Shown here: in pieces, positions 1-9,270 of the stretch
Numbering within the stretch: the stretch's first letter is position 1
Layout of the letters: each line of letters begins with the position of its first letter
Origin: Oceanobacillus sp. FSL K6-2867
GTDB taxonomy: Bacteria; Bacillota; Bacilli; Bacillales; Amphibacillaceae
Length of the DNA stretch: 64,000 bases
Direction: 5' to 3'
Assembly: GCF_037963145.1 (NCBI RefSeq)
Contig: NZ_CP150144.1
Location: forward strand, 744,001 to 808,000
Notes under the pieces: model-generated
Told to the model about the DNA's origin: nothing
Databases searched by the model: none
The model's input: the letters and a program-made list of their open reading frames with translations, nothing else
Made by a program: the position numbers and the translations under genes

Positions 1-78
1 TTCCTTGCGGGTAAGATTATGTTCAATAATCAATTTGATGACGGGGTATTGATTCATATCTATTATTTTGGAAAGTAA
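1..78 (+). CDS. possible 3' end of an unidentified gene (partial)
   Basis: Frame 1 is open from the first base for 25 codons and ends in TAA at 76-78. The predicted tail is ordinary mixed hydrophobic/polar sequence ending in IHIYYFGK. This could be the C-terminus of a gene starting to the left of the window, but 25 codons are too few to tell coding from chance. I do not recognise the tail. Confidence 0.25.
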   Translation, partial: FLAGKIMFNNQFDDGVLIHIYYFGK

Positions 79-500
79 TTGTATATGAAATGATGAGCTG
101 TCATTTGTATTTTCAAATTCCCCCAACTCAGGTTCCCCCTTAAGATAGCGTCTCTATAAAACACTGTTCTCTCTCTATATATAACTGTGTTTTTTTATCA
201 ATAACAAGCAGCTCAACTATTATATTGCCTTCATTTGCTGCACAGAAGCTCTACTTGCTAAATTCGTGTTGAAAATTATATTTTTTCGTCTTTCTACTAT
301 TATACAGAAACATGTATAACAAAAAAAGCTTCTTTCACTTTATTCACAACGATTCATACATTATATATCCGTAATGAACTCATTTGAGCTGTAAAAAGAT
401 AATGCATTTCTCTATTTTTCTTCAACTGCCTCTGTTCATCAAGCTCTTCTTTTGGTAGAGTAAGATTACAAGTGTACATTGAATGAGAGGAGTTCAAATC
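79..500. other. AT-rich intergenic region without recognisable gene
   Basis: About 420 bases with no supported reading frame and no clear terminator, riboswitch or repeat. An 82-codon frame on the minus strand (354-602) is antisense to the small membrane protein gene at 501-686, has no convincing ribosome binding site, and was not accepted. Confidence 0.4.
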
Positions 501-686
501 ATGATCATTTTTTTTATGTGCTTTGCTTTTGTCGTTTTGCTTATTTTCAACACTCTTACAAAGTCCTTCTGCATCAAAATGCAAATGGACATACATAAGC
601 AAGCAAAAATATTCCGTGTCATCAATATGATTATGGTCGCATTACTCGTATGCTCCTACCTGCGTGTCATGAATGTGACAGTTTAA
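501..686 (+). CDS. small two-helix membrane protein, function unknown
   Basis: A 61-residue protein. The ATG at 501 is chosen because GAGAGGAG lies 8 bases upstream; the earlier in-frame ATG at 483 overlaps this ribosome binding site. Residues ~1-21 form one hydrophobic segment and ~44-58 a second, with a polar basic stretch (KMQMDIHKQAK) between, so a small hairpin-type integral membrane protein is likely. I recognise no family. It stands alone upstream of prsA with a repeat-like segment between them. The good ribosome binding site is the main evidence that it is real. Confidence 0.5.
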   Translation: MIIFFMCFAFVVLLIFNTLTKSFCIKMQMDIHKQAKIFRVINMIMVALLVCSYLRVMNVTV

Positions 687-750
687 CGGTATTTTTTAGG
701 TATTTTACATAATACTATTTTTTCTAAAAGGAAGTATGTTATATTTATCA

Positions 751-837
751 TTGGCAGATAATACAGTATAAACTATTCTTATCTGCATAAGTGCAACTGA
801 GTTATCCGCCCAAATACTTGGCGAATACCAAGTTTAA
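751..837 (+). repeat. dispersed repeat family 3, copy 1
   Basis: This segment begins TTGGCAGATAA, contains AGTATAAA and TGCAACT, and resembles the reverse complement of 32117-32229 as well as a shorter stretch at 60966-61003. The first 33 bases contain an inverted repeat, GCAGATAA (754-761) with TTATCTGC (779-786). It lies directly upstream of prsA, so the prsA promoter or leader must run through or next to it. Confidence 0.55.
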
Positions 838-880
838 TGAAAACTAGAACCAACAAACAGATTAGGAGTGTTTAAAGACG

Positions 881-1780
881 ATGAAGAAATTAGCCTTGGC
901 TGCTATTATTACTGCTGGTACTCTCACGTTGGCAGCATGTACAAATAATGAAGCAGATTCTGAAGTGGTTGTGGAATCAGAAGCTGGAGATATTACAAAA
1001 GATGACTTTTATGAAAAATTAAAAAGCCGTAATGGAGAAGCTATCCTTGAAGAAATGATTACAATCAAGGTTCTTGAGAATAATTATGAAGTAACTGATG
1101 AAGACGTGAAAGCTGAGATTAAATCGATGAAAGATACATATGGTGATCAATATGATTCAATTATCGAGCAAAACTTTGGCAGTGAAGATGAACTGCGGGA
1201 AATTATTCGCATAAGCCTGCTGCAGGAAGCTGCAATTGCAGAAGATATAGAGATTACAGAAGAAGATCTTAAGGAAGAATATAATCGTCAAAACACTGAG
1301 ATTAAAGCACAGCATATTCTTGTAGCTGATGAAGCTACAGCGAATGAAGTGAAACAAAAGCTGGATGATGGTGAAGATTTTGCTGAGTTAGCAAAAGAAT
1401 ATTCAACAGACGGTTCTGCTGAGGATGGCGGAGATCTTGGATACTTTTCAACCGGTGAAATGGTCCCTGAGTTTGAAGAAGTTGCTTACAGCATGAAGGT
1501 AGACGAAATCAGTGATCCAGTACAGTCACAATTCGGTTACCATATCATTAAAGTAAATGATATTCGTGATAAAGAAGAAAGCATCGGTAAATTTGAAGAT
1601 GTAAAAGAAGACCTTCGTCGTGAATTACTAACGAAGCGAATGGATGTTACAAAAGTTCAAGAGAAAATGGATTCGCTAATTGAAGACGCAAAGGTCGATA
1701 TTAAAATCGATGAATTTAAGGATCTTCTTGAAAAACCAAAAACAGATGAAACACAAGGAACAGATGAAGCAAAAGGATAA
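881..1780 (+). CDS. prsA: foldase PrsA, parvulin-type peptidyl-prolyl isomerase lipoprotein
   Basis: PrsA is a membrane-anchored extracytoplasmic foldase that helps secreted proteins fold after Sec export. Residues 1-20 form a lipoprotein signal (MKKLALA... with lipobox LAAC, Cys20 the lipidation site). A SurA-like N-terminal region follows. Then comes a parvulin domain at about residues 134-225 with [14 protein letters not shown] and FGYHIIKV, and an acidic/basic C-terminal helix region. At 299 residues it is close to Bacillus PrsA (about 290). AGGAGTG lies about 10 bases before the ATG. It is convergent with yhaL, with a shared terminator between, as in B. subtilis where prsA lies beside the yha genes. 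Confidence 0.96.
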   Translation: MKKLALAAIITAGTLTLAACTNNEADSEVVVESEAGDITKDDFYEKLKSRNGEAILEEMITIKVLENNYEVTDEDVKAEIKSMKDTYGDQYDSIIEQNFGSEDELREIIRISLLQEAAIAEDIEITEEDLKEEYNRQNTEIKAQHILVADEATANEVKQKLDDGEDFAELAKEYSTDGSAEDGGDLGYFSTGEMVPEFEEVAYSMKVDEISDPVQSQFGYHIIKVNDIRDKEESIGKFEDVKEDLRRELLTKRMDVTKVQEKMDSLIEDAKVDIKIDEFKDLLEKPKTDETQGTDEAKG

Positions 1781-1790
1781 AAAACAATTT

Positions 1791-1822
1791 GGCTGTCAAG
1801 GTGAACGAAACACCTGACAGCC
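1791..1822. terminator. Rho-independent terminator between convergent prsA and yhaL
   Basis: GGCTGTCA and AGGTG pair with CACCT and TGACAGCC around an AACGAAA loop, followed by an AT-rich stretch on both sides. It can serve both converging genes. Confidence 0.85.
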
Positions 1823-1826
1823 TATT

Positions 1827-2027
1827 TTAATTGGAGCGTTGCTGTCCTTTTTCTGACTCACGCCGTAGCTTATCTTCATGAATACGGTCCATATAGATTT
1901 GTCCTTCTCGTTCAATAAACTGCTGGTCTAATTTCCTTTCTGCAAGCATTGCTCGGAATGCCATATAACCGCTAAGGAAAATCAAAATAATTACAGCAAA
2001 TACCCATATTGGAATTGCTTCAGTCAT
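1827..2027 (-). CDS. yhaL: YhaL-like sporulation-associated small membrane protein
   Basis: A 66-residue protein with one N-terminal transmembrane helix (about residues 7-26, WVFAVIILIFLSGYMAF) followed by a charged cytoplasmic tail rich in Glu, Arg and Lys. Size, topology and position between prsA and yhaM match YhaL of B. subtilis, annotated as a sporulation protein of unknown mechanism. Identification rests on architecture plus gene order more than on a diagnostic motif. It ends just before the prsA/yhaL terminator. Confidence 0.75.
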   Translation of the reverse strand: MTEAIPIWVFAVIILIFLSGYMAFRAMLAERKLDQQFIEREGQIYMDRIHEDKLRRESEKGQQRSN

Positions 2028-2099
2028 CCATTAATCCCCCAATCTTGTCCAAGCTTCTATTATATATATATGAACAAAACTCGAGAAAATAACTATTGC

Positions 2100-3047
2100 T
2101 TACTTTTCTTCAAACGATGGTTTATAAAATGCTCGATTATCCATAGCAAATAACCGATCAGTAAACTCACCTGGCTTCACTTTATCTAGAGCACGATTCA
2201 GCATATTCATCTTCGCATCAATCAAATCAATAAGGTGAAGGATTTCGGCTTCACGCACTAATGGAGGCGTCGGGCTTCCCCATTCTGCTTTTCCGTGGTG
2301 ACTTAATACTAAATGCTGCAAAATGAGTACTTCTTCCCCTTCAATTTGCAATTCTCTAGCCATTAATCCAATTTCCTCTACCATCATCGGGATATGCCCA
2401 AGCAATTTCCCTTCTAATGTATATGTAGTGGATACTACCCCTGAAAGCTCCTTCAGCTTACCAAGATCATGTAAAATAATTCCCGCATATAGAAGATCTT
2501 TATTAACCTGCGGATAAAGATTAGACAGCTCTCTCGCTATTTGCAGCATGCTTACAACGTGATGGGCTAAGCCCGATACATATTCATGGTGATTCTTAGA
2601 GGCTGCTGGATAGGTAAGCAACCCTTCCTGATATTTTTTTATAAATGCTCTGACTATCCTTTGAATGACTGGGTTTTTCATTTCAAAAATTGCCTCTGTC
2701 AGCTTTTCCGTCAAATACTCTCGACCCACGGGAGCTTTCTCAACAAAATCAGAAAGCTTTACACCGTCAGTTGCCTGTGCTGGTCTTACAGACAAAATTT
2801 TTAATTGATTTTTACCCCGGAATTGGTTGATCTCTCCAGTGACCCGAATAATTTGCTCTGCAATAAAAAGGGCTTCATCCTCTTTCGTTGCATCCCAAAG
2901 CTTTGCTTCTATTTCACCAGTTGCATCACGCAGGATTAAGGTTAGGAAAGGTTTCCCATTGCTTGTTGTGCCTTTAGTAGCTTCCTTGATTAATAGAAAG
3001 TCATCAAATGTCTCCCCCACTGTGCTATAACCAATTCCTTTTTTCAT
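2100..3047 (-). CDS. yhaM: 3'-5' exoribonuclease YhaM
   Basis: YhaM degrades RNA from the 3' end in Gram-positive bacteria. The N-terminal third (about residues 15-100) is an OB-fold nucleic-acid-binding domain ([18 protein letters not shown]). The C-terminal half is an HD-type phosphohydrolase domain with [18 protein letters not shown] (the HD metal pair) and LSHHG. At 315 residues it has the usual length (B. subtilis about 314). The ATG is preceded by GGGGTGGAG. It lies 30 bases downstream of yhaN in the same direction, so cotranscription with yhaO-yhaN is likely. Confidence 0.95.
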   Translation of the reverse strand: MKKGIGYSTVGETFDDFLLIKEATKGTTSNGKPFLTLILRDATGEIEAKLWDATKEDEALFIAEQIIRVTGEINQFRGKNQLKILSVRPAQATDGVKLSDFVEKAPVGREYLTEKLTEAIFEMKNPVIQRIVRAFIKKYQEGLLTYPAASKNHHEYVSGLAHHVVSMLQIARELSNLYPQVNKDLLYAGIILHDLGKLKELSGVVSTTYTLEGKLLGHIPMMVEEIGLMARELQIEGEEVLILQHLVLSHHGKAEWGSPTPPLVREAEILHLIDLIDAKMNMLNRALDKVKPGEFTDRLFAMDNRAFYKPSFEEK

Positions 3048-3077
3048 ATTTTCTCCACCCCTTCCAGTTTCTTAAAA

Positions 3078-6023
3078 TTATATATGCTGGACATTTTCCG
3101 TTATATTGATTTGCTTCATTTCAGTTACAGCAGAAGCAATCTCTTTTCTGCATGTAAACAAAATCACTTGTTGCTTCGCTGCAGCCTGCTGTAAAATAGT
3201 GATCATTTTTTGAACTCTAACAGCATCAAAATGCACGAAAGCATCATCAATCACAAATGGCAATCCATGCTTTTCACTCATTATCTCACTAATTGCAAGA
3301 CGCAATGCTACATATAACTGATCAACTGTCCCTTGAGATAATTCATTTACAGTGTAACGTATATTGTCGAATGATTCTACTTGAAACGGACTGCTATCTG
3401 TTGGTGGATAGACATGAGGATATTTTCCATCTGTTATATCTTTAAAATATTGAGCTGTTACTTCAATAACCTTTGATAAATAAGTTGCTCGGTAATTACG
3501 CTTTGTCTCGGAAAGAATTTCTTTAGCAGTTTTTAAAACCGCCCATTCTTTCGCCAGCTGATTAAAATGCTCTGTTTCCATTTCAAATTGATGGAGACTT
3601 GCAGAATAAGAATCCGATGATTCCATTGCAACAAGCTCTGCTTTTGTATCTGCTAAATTTTCTCTTATTTTTTCTAGCTTGCTCTCTAGTGATTGAATCG
3701 AGCTTTCGGTTTGCTGTCGATTCATTTCTAGTTCTGCCTCTGTCACCATTGTTTTTTCAAGCTTCTGTATGTCTTCCGAAGATAATAGATTTTTAAGCTG
3801 TGTTGTCGTTTTCACTAATTCCCTTTCAAGCACAGTCTTTTCCTCTCTCAGTCTCGCTTTTTCATAAAATAATTCTTCAGCGTCAACCTCTGCCAGTTTA
3901 AATAAATGCTCTATTTCCGTCTTATACGTTTGCATATTTTGTTGCAGCTCATCTTGCTTTTCCTTAATTTCTGTTAATAATTGCTTATAATAATTGAGCT
4001 CTTTGCGTTGCTCTTGTTGTAAATTAACGAATCGCTCTATTATTTGCAGGTTTTGTTCTAGACGCTCATCTGGATTGGCGATTCCTTGTTTCGCTAAGAA
4101 GCGCTCAATGTTCTGCTGAATTTTCTTGAGTTGCTTTTCCAGTGCTGCTGCTTCATCTATATGCTTTTGCCAATCCTTTATTAATTTCACAACATGTTTC
4201 AAATGATGATACAGCTCTGGCCAGTATGCTATTTCCATTTGTTTTAAAAAAGGAAAGCTTTCATACTGATGACGAATTTGCTCTTCTAATCTCCGCTCTC
4301 GTTCAGCTAACAGGTTCTGCTTTTCATTCCATTTAATATACTGAATGTGACCAAGTTTCAATTGCTCTTGCAAAGCTGCCTGCTCACTTTTATACGTGTC
4401 CTGCATTTCCAGCAGTTGCTCGGCCTCTCTTCGCTCTGCTTCCGTTACCTGTTCACCAAATTGCTCATATTCTTGAAGAACATAATCAAGTTCTTTATGC
4501 GTTCGTTTCGTCATCAGCCATTGCCCGGTTCCAAGCACAAGCACCAGCAGCATAACCGTATAAAGCCAGCTGATATCCATCATTACTGCGCCAATACCTG
4601 CAAATAGAGCAATAATGATACTTCCGATAAAAAGATTTGAAGCAAGTTGTTTATCTTTATTTCGCGCTTTTTCTTTTTCCTTTGCATCCTCTTTTAACTG
4701 TTTCATTAATTGATTTGATTTAAAAATGTCTAATCGATTGCGCAGCTCATGTACATGACTATCTGATAGTATTGAACCTTCAAGCTGCTCGATTTGATTG
4801 TTCATATACTGTTTCTCTTGCTCTAGCTGTTTTTTTTCATTGTCCAGCTGTTCAGATTCTAGTTTAAGCTGGTCGGTTTCATTTTTTAATTCTGTCCATG
4901 CCTTTTCTAAATAAAAAGGAATCTCCAGTCCAGCAAGTTCCTTAACTTGTATTCCTAAATGTAATCGATCCATTGCTTCATTTAATTGAAATTCATCCTG
5001 GCTTACAGTAGTTTGTAATTTTTTCAGTTCACTGACTTTAGATTGAATCCGTTCCTTTTCAGCAAGGAGATCCTCTGCTTCTCTTGAAATTTCCTCTGGT
5101 TGTAAGCCCTGTTCAATCTCCGTAATTGTATGCTTATAATTCTTTTCCTGACCTTTCACAACATTCCATTCACTTTGAAGTGGCAATAATGCCTCCTTCC
5201 ATTTCTCTAAACGACTGACACCATTTTCCGGAAATTTAATTCTCTCCGGATAATCTTCAAGCAGACTTTTTACTTTATGGTGTTCCTGCATTACTGGCAG
5301 AGCATGCAGCTTTTTTTCAATTGTAAATGCCAAACTCTTTTTGTCTTTCTGCTTCTGCTGTGTTTCCGTTAGCTCCCGCTCTAATTGTGCAGCGTTTTCC
5401 TTTTTTTCGCGATACGAGGCTTCTGCTTCGCGAAAGCTTTGCAAGGAATCGGAAATGCGATTTAATGATTCTATTTTCTGGTTCATTACTGGCTTTTTTC
5501 CAGTTGGTTTAAACAGCTCAGCTATTTTTGCATCCAATCTTTTTTCCACAGCATAAATATTATTGGAGCCTGTCATCCCAATACCAAGAAGCACTTCACC
5601 TAAATCTTCATCTTTCATATTGCGAATTTCTGTTAAGTCCAATGCAGAGAAAGAAAAAATGGATTCGTAAGTCTTTGCCGTCATTCCATTTAGCTGTTCC
5701 TTTAACCATGCTTCATCATATGTTTTTCCATCTTTCGTAAAGCATGCTGCCGCACCATTATTCAATTCATCCAGACGTTCAATCCTGAATTCACCGACCG
5801 CTGGATGAAGAATCGTCATTTTTCCACCCATTTTTCCGCTCGTTTTTGGCCGATAAAATTCGCGCTGCTTTGGCGTGAGACCAAACAGCATAAAAAGAAT
5901 AAATTTTTGAATTGTTGATTTACCGGATTCATTTTCTCCATAAATACACGTTGCATCTGAAAAATCAATTTTATAGTCAACCCATTTTCCAAAGCCATAG
6001 ATTGTTGCATCGAGGATTTTCAA
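3078..6023 (-). CDS. yhaN: SbcC/Rad50-like ATPase YhaN
   Basis: A large SMC-like ATPase, partner of the adjacent SbcD-like nuclease. The N-terminus has a Walker A motif (GENESGKST, about residues 32-40). Long coiled-coil segments follow, interrupted near residues 455-495 by two hydrophobic segments (FIGSIIIALFAGIGAVMM and a second). The C-terminus carries the signature ELSQGT and Walker B FVIDDAF. The TTG at 6023 is preferred because AAGGGG lies 7 bases upstream and the product then begins MKILDATIYGFGKW as in relatives; the GTG at 6032 directly abuts that site. The hydrophobic pair in the coiled coil suggests membrane attachment, unlike classical SbcC. It follows yhaO closely. Confidence 0.9.
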   Translation of the reverse strand: MKILDATIYGFGKWVDYKIDFSDATCIYGENESGKSTIQKFILFMLFGLTPKQREFYRPKTSGKMGGKMTILHPAVGEFRIERLDELNNGAAACFTKDGKTYDEAWLKEQLNGMTAKTYESIFSFSALDLTEIRNMKDEDLGEVLLGIGMTGSNNIYAVEKRLDAKIAELFKPTGKKPVMNQKIESLNRISDSLQSFREAEASYREKKENAAQLERELTETQQKQKDKKSLAFTIEKKLHALPVMQEHHKVKSLLEDYPERIKFPENGVSRLEKWKEALLPLQSEWNVVKGQEKNYKHTITEIEQGLQPEEISREAEDLLAEKERIQSKVSELKKLQTTVSQDEFQLNEAMDRLHLGIQVKELAGLEIPFYLEKAWTELKNETDQLKLESEQLDNEKKQLEQEKQYMNNQIEQLEGSILSDSHVHELRNRLDIFKSNQLMKQLKEDAKEKEKARNKDKQLASNLFIGSIIIALFAGIGAVMMDISWLYTVMLLVLVLGTGQWLMTKRTHKELDYVLQEYEQFGEQVTEAERREAEQLLEMQDTYKSEQAALQEQLKLGHIQYIKWNEKQNLLAERERRLEEQIRHQYESFPFLKQMEIAYWPELYHHLKHVVKLIKDWQKHIDEAAALEKQLKKIQQNIERFLAKQGIANPDERLEQNLQIIERFVNLQQEQRKELNYYKQLLTEIKEKQDELQQNMQTYKTEIEHLFKLAEVDAEELFYEKARLREEKTVLERELVKTTTQLKNLLSSEDIQKLEKTMVTEAELEMNRQQTESSIQSLESKLEKIRENLADTKAELVAMESSDSYSASLHQFEMETEHFNQLAKEWAVLKTAKEILSETKRNYRATYLSKVIEVTAQYFKDITDGKYPHVYPPTDSSPFQVESFDNIRYTVNELSQGTVDQLYVALRLAISEIMSEKHGLPFVIDDAFVHFDAVRVQKMITILQQAAAKQQVILFTCRKEIASAVTEMKQINITENVQHI

Positions 6024-6028
6024 ATTAG

Positions 6029-7249
6029 TCACCCCTTCAGCAGTTCCTGAATTAGGAGCTGCTTTGCTTCTTCTTTTATTTCTTGTTCTTCTTCATTTGA
6101 CAAGGTCTCCAAATATCTCCTAGCCTGTTTATGCTGATACAATTCTCTTGTGTATGGAAGTATATCTGCCTCTTCCAAATACTGTGACAGTTCAGCTATA
6201 AAAGGACTATCTGTTTCAAATGCTTCATGGAAAACTGCTTGCTTTACGTTTGCGGAGACACGAAATATGTATTTCCAGTCCGTTTCAGCAACAGTTGTTT
6301 CATTGATAAGCTCAATGATATCTTCCACATGCTTTTGTCGTTCCCATTCCTTTAAACTTAGGTTGTCACTTGTTAAGGTAAGGTCAATTAATTGGGGAGC
6401 TTTTGTCTCAGTGATTTCAGTTAGGATACACTTTTCTAAATCATGGACCTGTTTACATGAAGACACATCAATTTTTTTTGATTGAAATTCAATGGACTGC
6501 AGCGGGATAAAGGACAGATCAGCCTGCTTGTCCTTCAAGACAACATGGTAGCACCCCTTTTCACCTGTTTCCTTTCTGTTTCGCCCCTGAAGATTCCCTG
6601 GATATACGATTGGCGGAGAATTTTTTAGTATTTCCCGTTTATGAATATGTCCAAGGGCCCAGTAATTAAAATCTTCTTCTACTAAATCAGAAATTTGAAA
6701 TGGGGCATATACGTCATGCTCCGTGTTGCTAATAATACTTCCATGCAGCATCGCAATATGGTAAGGGATTGTTTGATTGTTAATTTTATACGCTTTCGCT
6801 TTCCTTTCATACACAGCACGGTTTTCATAGCTAAAGCCATAGATTTGCGCCAGTTTTATTTCATCTTTAACAAACGTAAAGCTGCTTACTTCTTCAGTCG
6901 GAAAAATAAATACATTTTCTGGATATGTTACCGGATAACGGTTGCCACTCATGTAATCATGATTGCCATATGATAAATAGACAGAAATTGCATGTTCCTG
7001 CAATTTTTCAAAAGCCTTTCGCAATCTGATTTGCGCTTTTAAGCTTTGCTTCTCATTATCAAATAAATCTCCGGCGATTAATATAAAGTCTACCTGCTTT
7101 GCAATTGCTGCATCAATTAATCGATCCAATGCAGTAAATGTACTTTCACGAACTTGCCGGAAAATTGATTCTGGCAGATTGCTCAATCCTTTAAAAGGAC
7201 TGTCCAAATGCAAGTCTGCTGCATGGATAAATGATATTTCCTTTGCCAT
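6029..7249 (-). CDS. yhaO: SbcD/Mre11-like metallophosphoesterase YhaO
   Basis: A putative DNA exonuclease subunit of 406 residues. Motifs of the Mre11-type metallophosphoesterase fold appear in order near the N-terminus: HAADLHLDSPF, AGDLFDNE, YGNHDY, MLHGS and ALGHIHKRE. The C-terminal part is a capping/ATPase-binding region. Its stop codon lies next to the start of yhaN, so the two are translationally coupled, as expected for a nuclease-ATPase pair in repair or processing of DNA ends. AAGGAG precedes the ATG. It is the first gene of the yhaO-N-M run. Confidence 0.93.
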   Translation of the reverse strand: MAKEISFIHAADLHLDSPFKGLSNLPESIFRQVRESTFTALDRLIDAAIAKQVDFILIAGDLFDNEKQSLKAQIRLRKAFEKLQEHAISVYLSYGNHDYMSGNRYPVTYPENVFIFPTEEVSSFTFVKDEIKLAQIYGFSYENRAVYERKAKAYKINNQTIPYHIAMLHGSIISNTEHDVYAPFQISDLVEEDFNYWALGHIHKREILKNSPPIVYPGNLQGRNRKETGEKGCYHVVLKDKQADLSFIPLQSIEFQSKKIDVSSCKQVHDLEKCILTEITETKAPQLIDLTLTSDNLSLKEWERQKHVEDIIELINETTVAETDWKYIFRVSANVKQAVFHEAFETDSPFIAELSQYLEEADILPYTRELYQHKQARRYLETLSNEEEQEIKEEAKQLLIQELLKG

Positions 7250-7351
7250 TTTGGAATCTCCTTTATGTCAAGTATTATTCTTCTTAATGTTTATATGATT
7301 AATTCCATTTTACCAAACCACGAAACAGAATGCACGTTCTATACCATATAG

Positions 7352-7384
7352 AAAAACGCCCATACGTTTTGAATTGTATGGGCG
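7352..7384 (-). terminator. Rho-independent terminator of the Tyr/Pro-rich protein gene
   Basis: A perfect 9-bp stem, CGCCCATAC (7357-7365) with GTATGGGCG (7376-7384). It reads into TTTTT on the minus strand. Confidence 0.85.
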
Positions 7385-7401
7385 CATGAATCACCTATTT
7401 T

Positions 7402-7692
7402 TCACCATTTATATCCTGATTGGTAAGGACCATATTGTGGATATGGAGGGTAAGGGTACGGCGTATATACTGGATAAGGTTGATATACAGGGTAATATGC
7501 TGGACCTGATGGATAGATTAATGCTCCAGCAAGAAGTCCGCCCGCTATCCCACCTAGAAAAGGTAAAAAAGGAAAACGCAGATGGCCATCATGATCGTGC
7601 TCACTTCTATAGTAAGGGTAATGTACATATGCCGGATAAGGATACATATTGGAATCAGATGTTACAAGGGCCCCGTTTTCTTCATTACTCAT
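7402..7692 (-). CDS. Tyr/Pro-rich small protein, possibly a spore coat or surface protein
   Basis: 96 residues. The N-terminal third is polar; residues ~40-62 form one hydrophobic Gly-rich segment (FPFLPFLGGIAGGLLAGALIY); the rest is a low-complexity Tyr/Pro tail of repeated YPxYxPY units (about residues 64-96). Gly-rich helices plus Tyr/Pro tails are common in spore coat and crust proteins, but no specific family is recognised, so the coat role is inference. It is monocistronic with its own terminator. Confidence 0.65.
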   Translation of the reverse strand: MSNEENGALVTSDSNMYPYPAYVHYPYYRSEHDHDGHLRFPFLPFLGGIAGGLLAGALIYPSGPAYYPVYQPYPVYTPYPYPPYPQYGPYQSGYKW

Positions 7693-7796
7693 TTTATCTC
7701 CCTCATTTCTTAATAGCCTTCTTCATCATCCTATGCATGTGCCTAAAATAACTATTGGGCATCTGTACATTTTTTTAAACTTTCCTTAAGTTTTAT

Positions 7797-8714
7797 TTAG
7801 TTTGATGTACTTTTATCGGTCCTGTACCATTTCGGGATCGTACAAATAAAATTCTCGTGATCACCAATTACATCAAGCGAATATTCCAGCATGATTTCGT
7901 ACTGCTCTCGGCTTATTTTTAATCCCCATACAAGCGAAGAAACAATGTGCATGGCACTGTATAATCCATATAATTCCCAAAATGAATCAGATATCAGTTG
8001 CTCATCATGATAGCCATTGATAATTCCATTTGTAAATGAAATACTAATGCGCTTGGAGAAAAAGCCGAGCTTCTGTAAATCATGAATCGGGTCTCCCCAA
8101 TCCATTCTTCCAAAATCAATAATTCCAGAAAAATTTCTGTTATGAATCAGAATATTAGATGGATGAAAATCATCGTGCTGAAATGTGTTTGGTCTTCCCT
8201 TTAACAGCATTTCATTATCTTGAATATAAGTTTCCAGCCTTTTTTTTATTCGCTTATCTACATTGATGTTCTGTAACTCCAGCAAGTATCTGTCACTCTT
8301 TTGTTTTTTCGTGGAATACCAAGACGGGTAATCAGAAGGGGCTGACAAGCAGTGCAATTTTTTTAATTCCTTTCCTGCTAAAACACCAGCTTTATATTGC
8401 TCGTCATTTGTTAAGTTTTTTAGCGCAATCTCAGCATCTGTTCCAGGTAGATAGGTGAGAATCATATAGGCCAAATTGGTATTTTTTATCACACCGAATT
8501 CAATTGTTTCTGGAATGGCATTTGAATAGGCACTTAATTTGCTCAGCGTAATATACTCTGCTTTTCGATTCTTTATTGCTTTACGCTGAAAAACGCGCAG
8601 CAGATACTGATTATCAATCATGAACTTTTTATCATAAGAAAACCCTTTAGTCACAGGGACAATTTCAGTCATATTTTGCAAGAAAGGGATTTCCTTTTTC
8701 CAGTATTGCTCCAT
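7797..8714 (-). CDS. aminoglycoside phosphotransferase-family (APH/choline kinase-like) kinase
   Basis: A protein-kinase-like small-molecule phosphotransferase. The catalytic loop is FQHDDFHPSNIL, followed by the metal-binding IIDFGRMDWGDP. Both are hallmarks of the APH family, with the nucleotide-binding N-lobe before them. The ATG at 8714 is chosen because AAGGAG lies 7 bases upstream; an upstream in-frame ATG at 8735 has no such site. The protein is then 305 residues. The substrate cannot be read from sequence; family members act on antibiotics, sugars or homoserine. It follows the broken acetyltransferase by only 22 bases, so both derive from one transcription unit. Confidence 0.85.
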   Translation of the reverse strand: MEQYWKKEIPFLQNMTEIVPVTKGFSYDKKFMIDNQYLLRVFQRKAIKNRKAEYITLSKLSAYSNAIPETIEFGVIKNTNLAYMILTYLPGTDAEIALKNLTNDEQYKAGVLAGKELKKLHCLSAPSDYPSWYSTKKQKSDRYLLELQNINVDKRIKKRLETYIQDNEMLLKGRPNTFQHDDFHPSNILIHNRNFSGIIDFGRMDWGDPIHDLQKLGFFSKRISISFTNGIINGYHDEQLISDSFWELYGLYSAMHIVSSLVWGLKISREQYEIMLEYSLDVIGDHENFICTIPKWYRTDKSTSN

Positions 8715-8736
8715 CTGATCACTCCTTGTCTTCATT

Positions 8737-9244
8737 CTAAAGCGGACGGCGATATCTCAATGAAATGTATGCATCATTTTCCCCGTTGCCATATCCATCC
8801 TGTTCATGTTCCAGTTGAAAACCTCTTGCTTCATAAAAAGGAATTCCCTTGTCATTACCCTTCTGAACTGAGACCCATTGTTCAGTTGCATCGTATTGTT
8901 TTTGCTGCTTTGTAATCGCATCCAATAACATCGAGCCAATTCCTTCATTCCTTCTATTTGGGTCTATGCATAAAACAAATATTTCTCCTGTTGTTTGCCC
9001 AATCATTCCACCACCTCCAGCACCAATCACCACATCGTTTTCAATTGCTGCGAAATAACCACCCCCATGATCGACTTTCCACAGTTACCTCATCTAAAAT
9101 TCGATCATGATGATAAAATTCACGAATCACTCTCTCAATGTACGTTTTGGAATGCGTTTTCCCATAAGTGGCCCAATAGCCTGCATTACAAACTTTGGAA
9201 ATTCCGGCTACATGGCTGGCAGTTGCTTTTTGTATATATACCAT
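8737..9244 (-). pseudogene. GNAT-family N-acetyltransferase disrupted by a frameshift
   Basis: Two overlapping reading pieces together make one GNAT protein of about 168 residues. The first (9244 to 9041) gives MVYIQKATASHVAGISKVC and runs to VESRSWG before going out of frame. The second supplies GGYFAAIENDVVIGAGG and the acetyl-CoA loop NRRNEGIGSMLL. Frame is lost at a run of five C on the plus strand (9062-9066); four would restore a continuous protein. It is therefore either a recent single-base insertion pseudogene or a homopolymer sequencing error. The remaining sequence has not decayed, arguing for a very recent event. It sits between an XRE/membrane-protein module and a phosphotransferase, all in one direction. 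Confidence 0.85.
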
Positions 9245-9270
9245 TGTTTCCCCCCCTCTTTAAAACACAG

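Noticed and set aside
354-602. 82-codon minus-strand frame antisense to the small membrane protein
   Set aside because: No ribosome binding site, and it covers a better-supported gene on the other strand.
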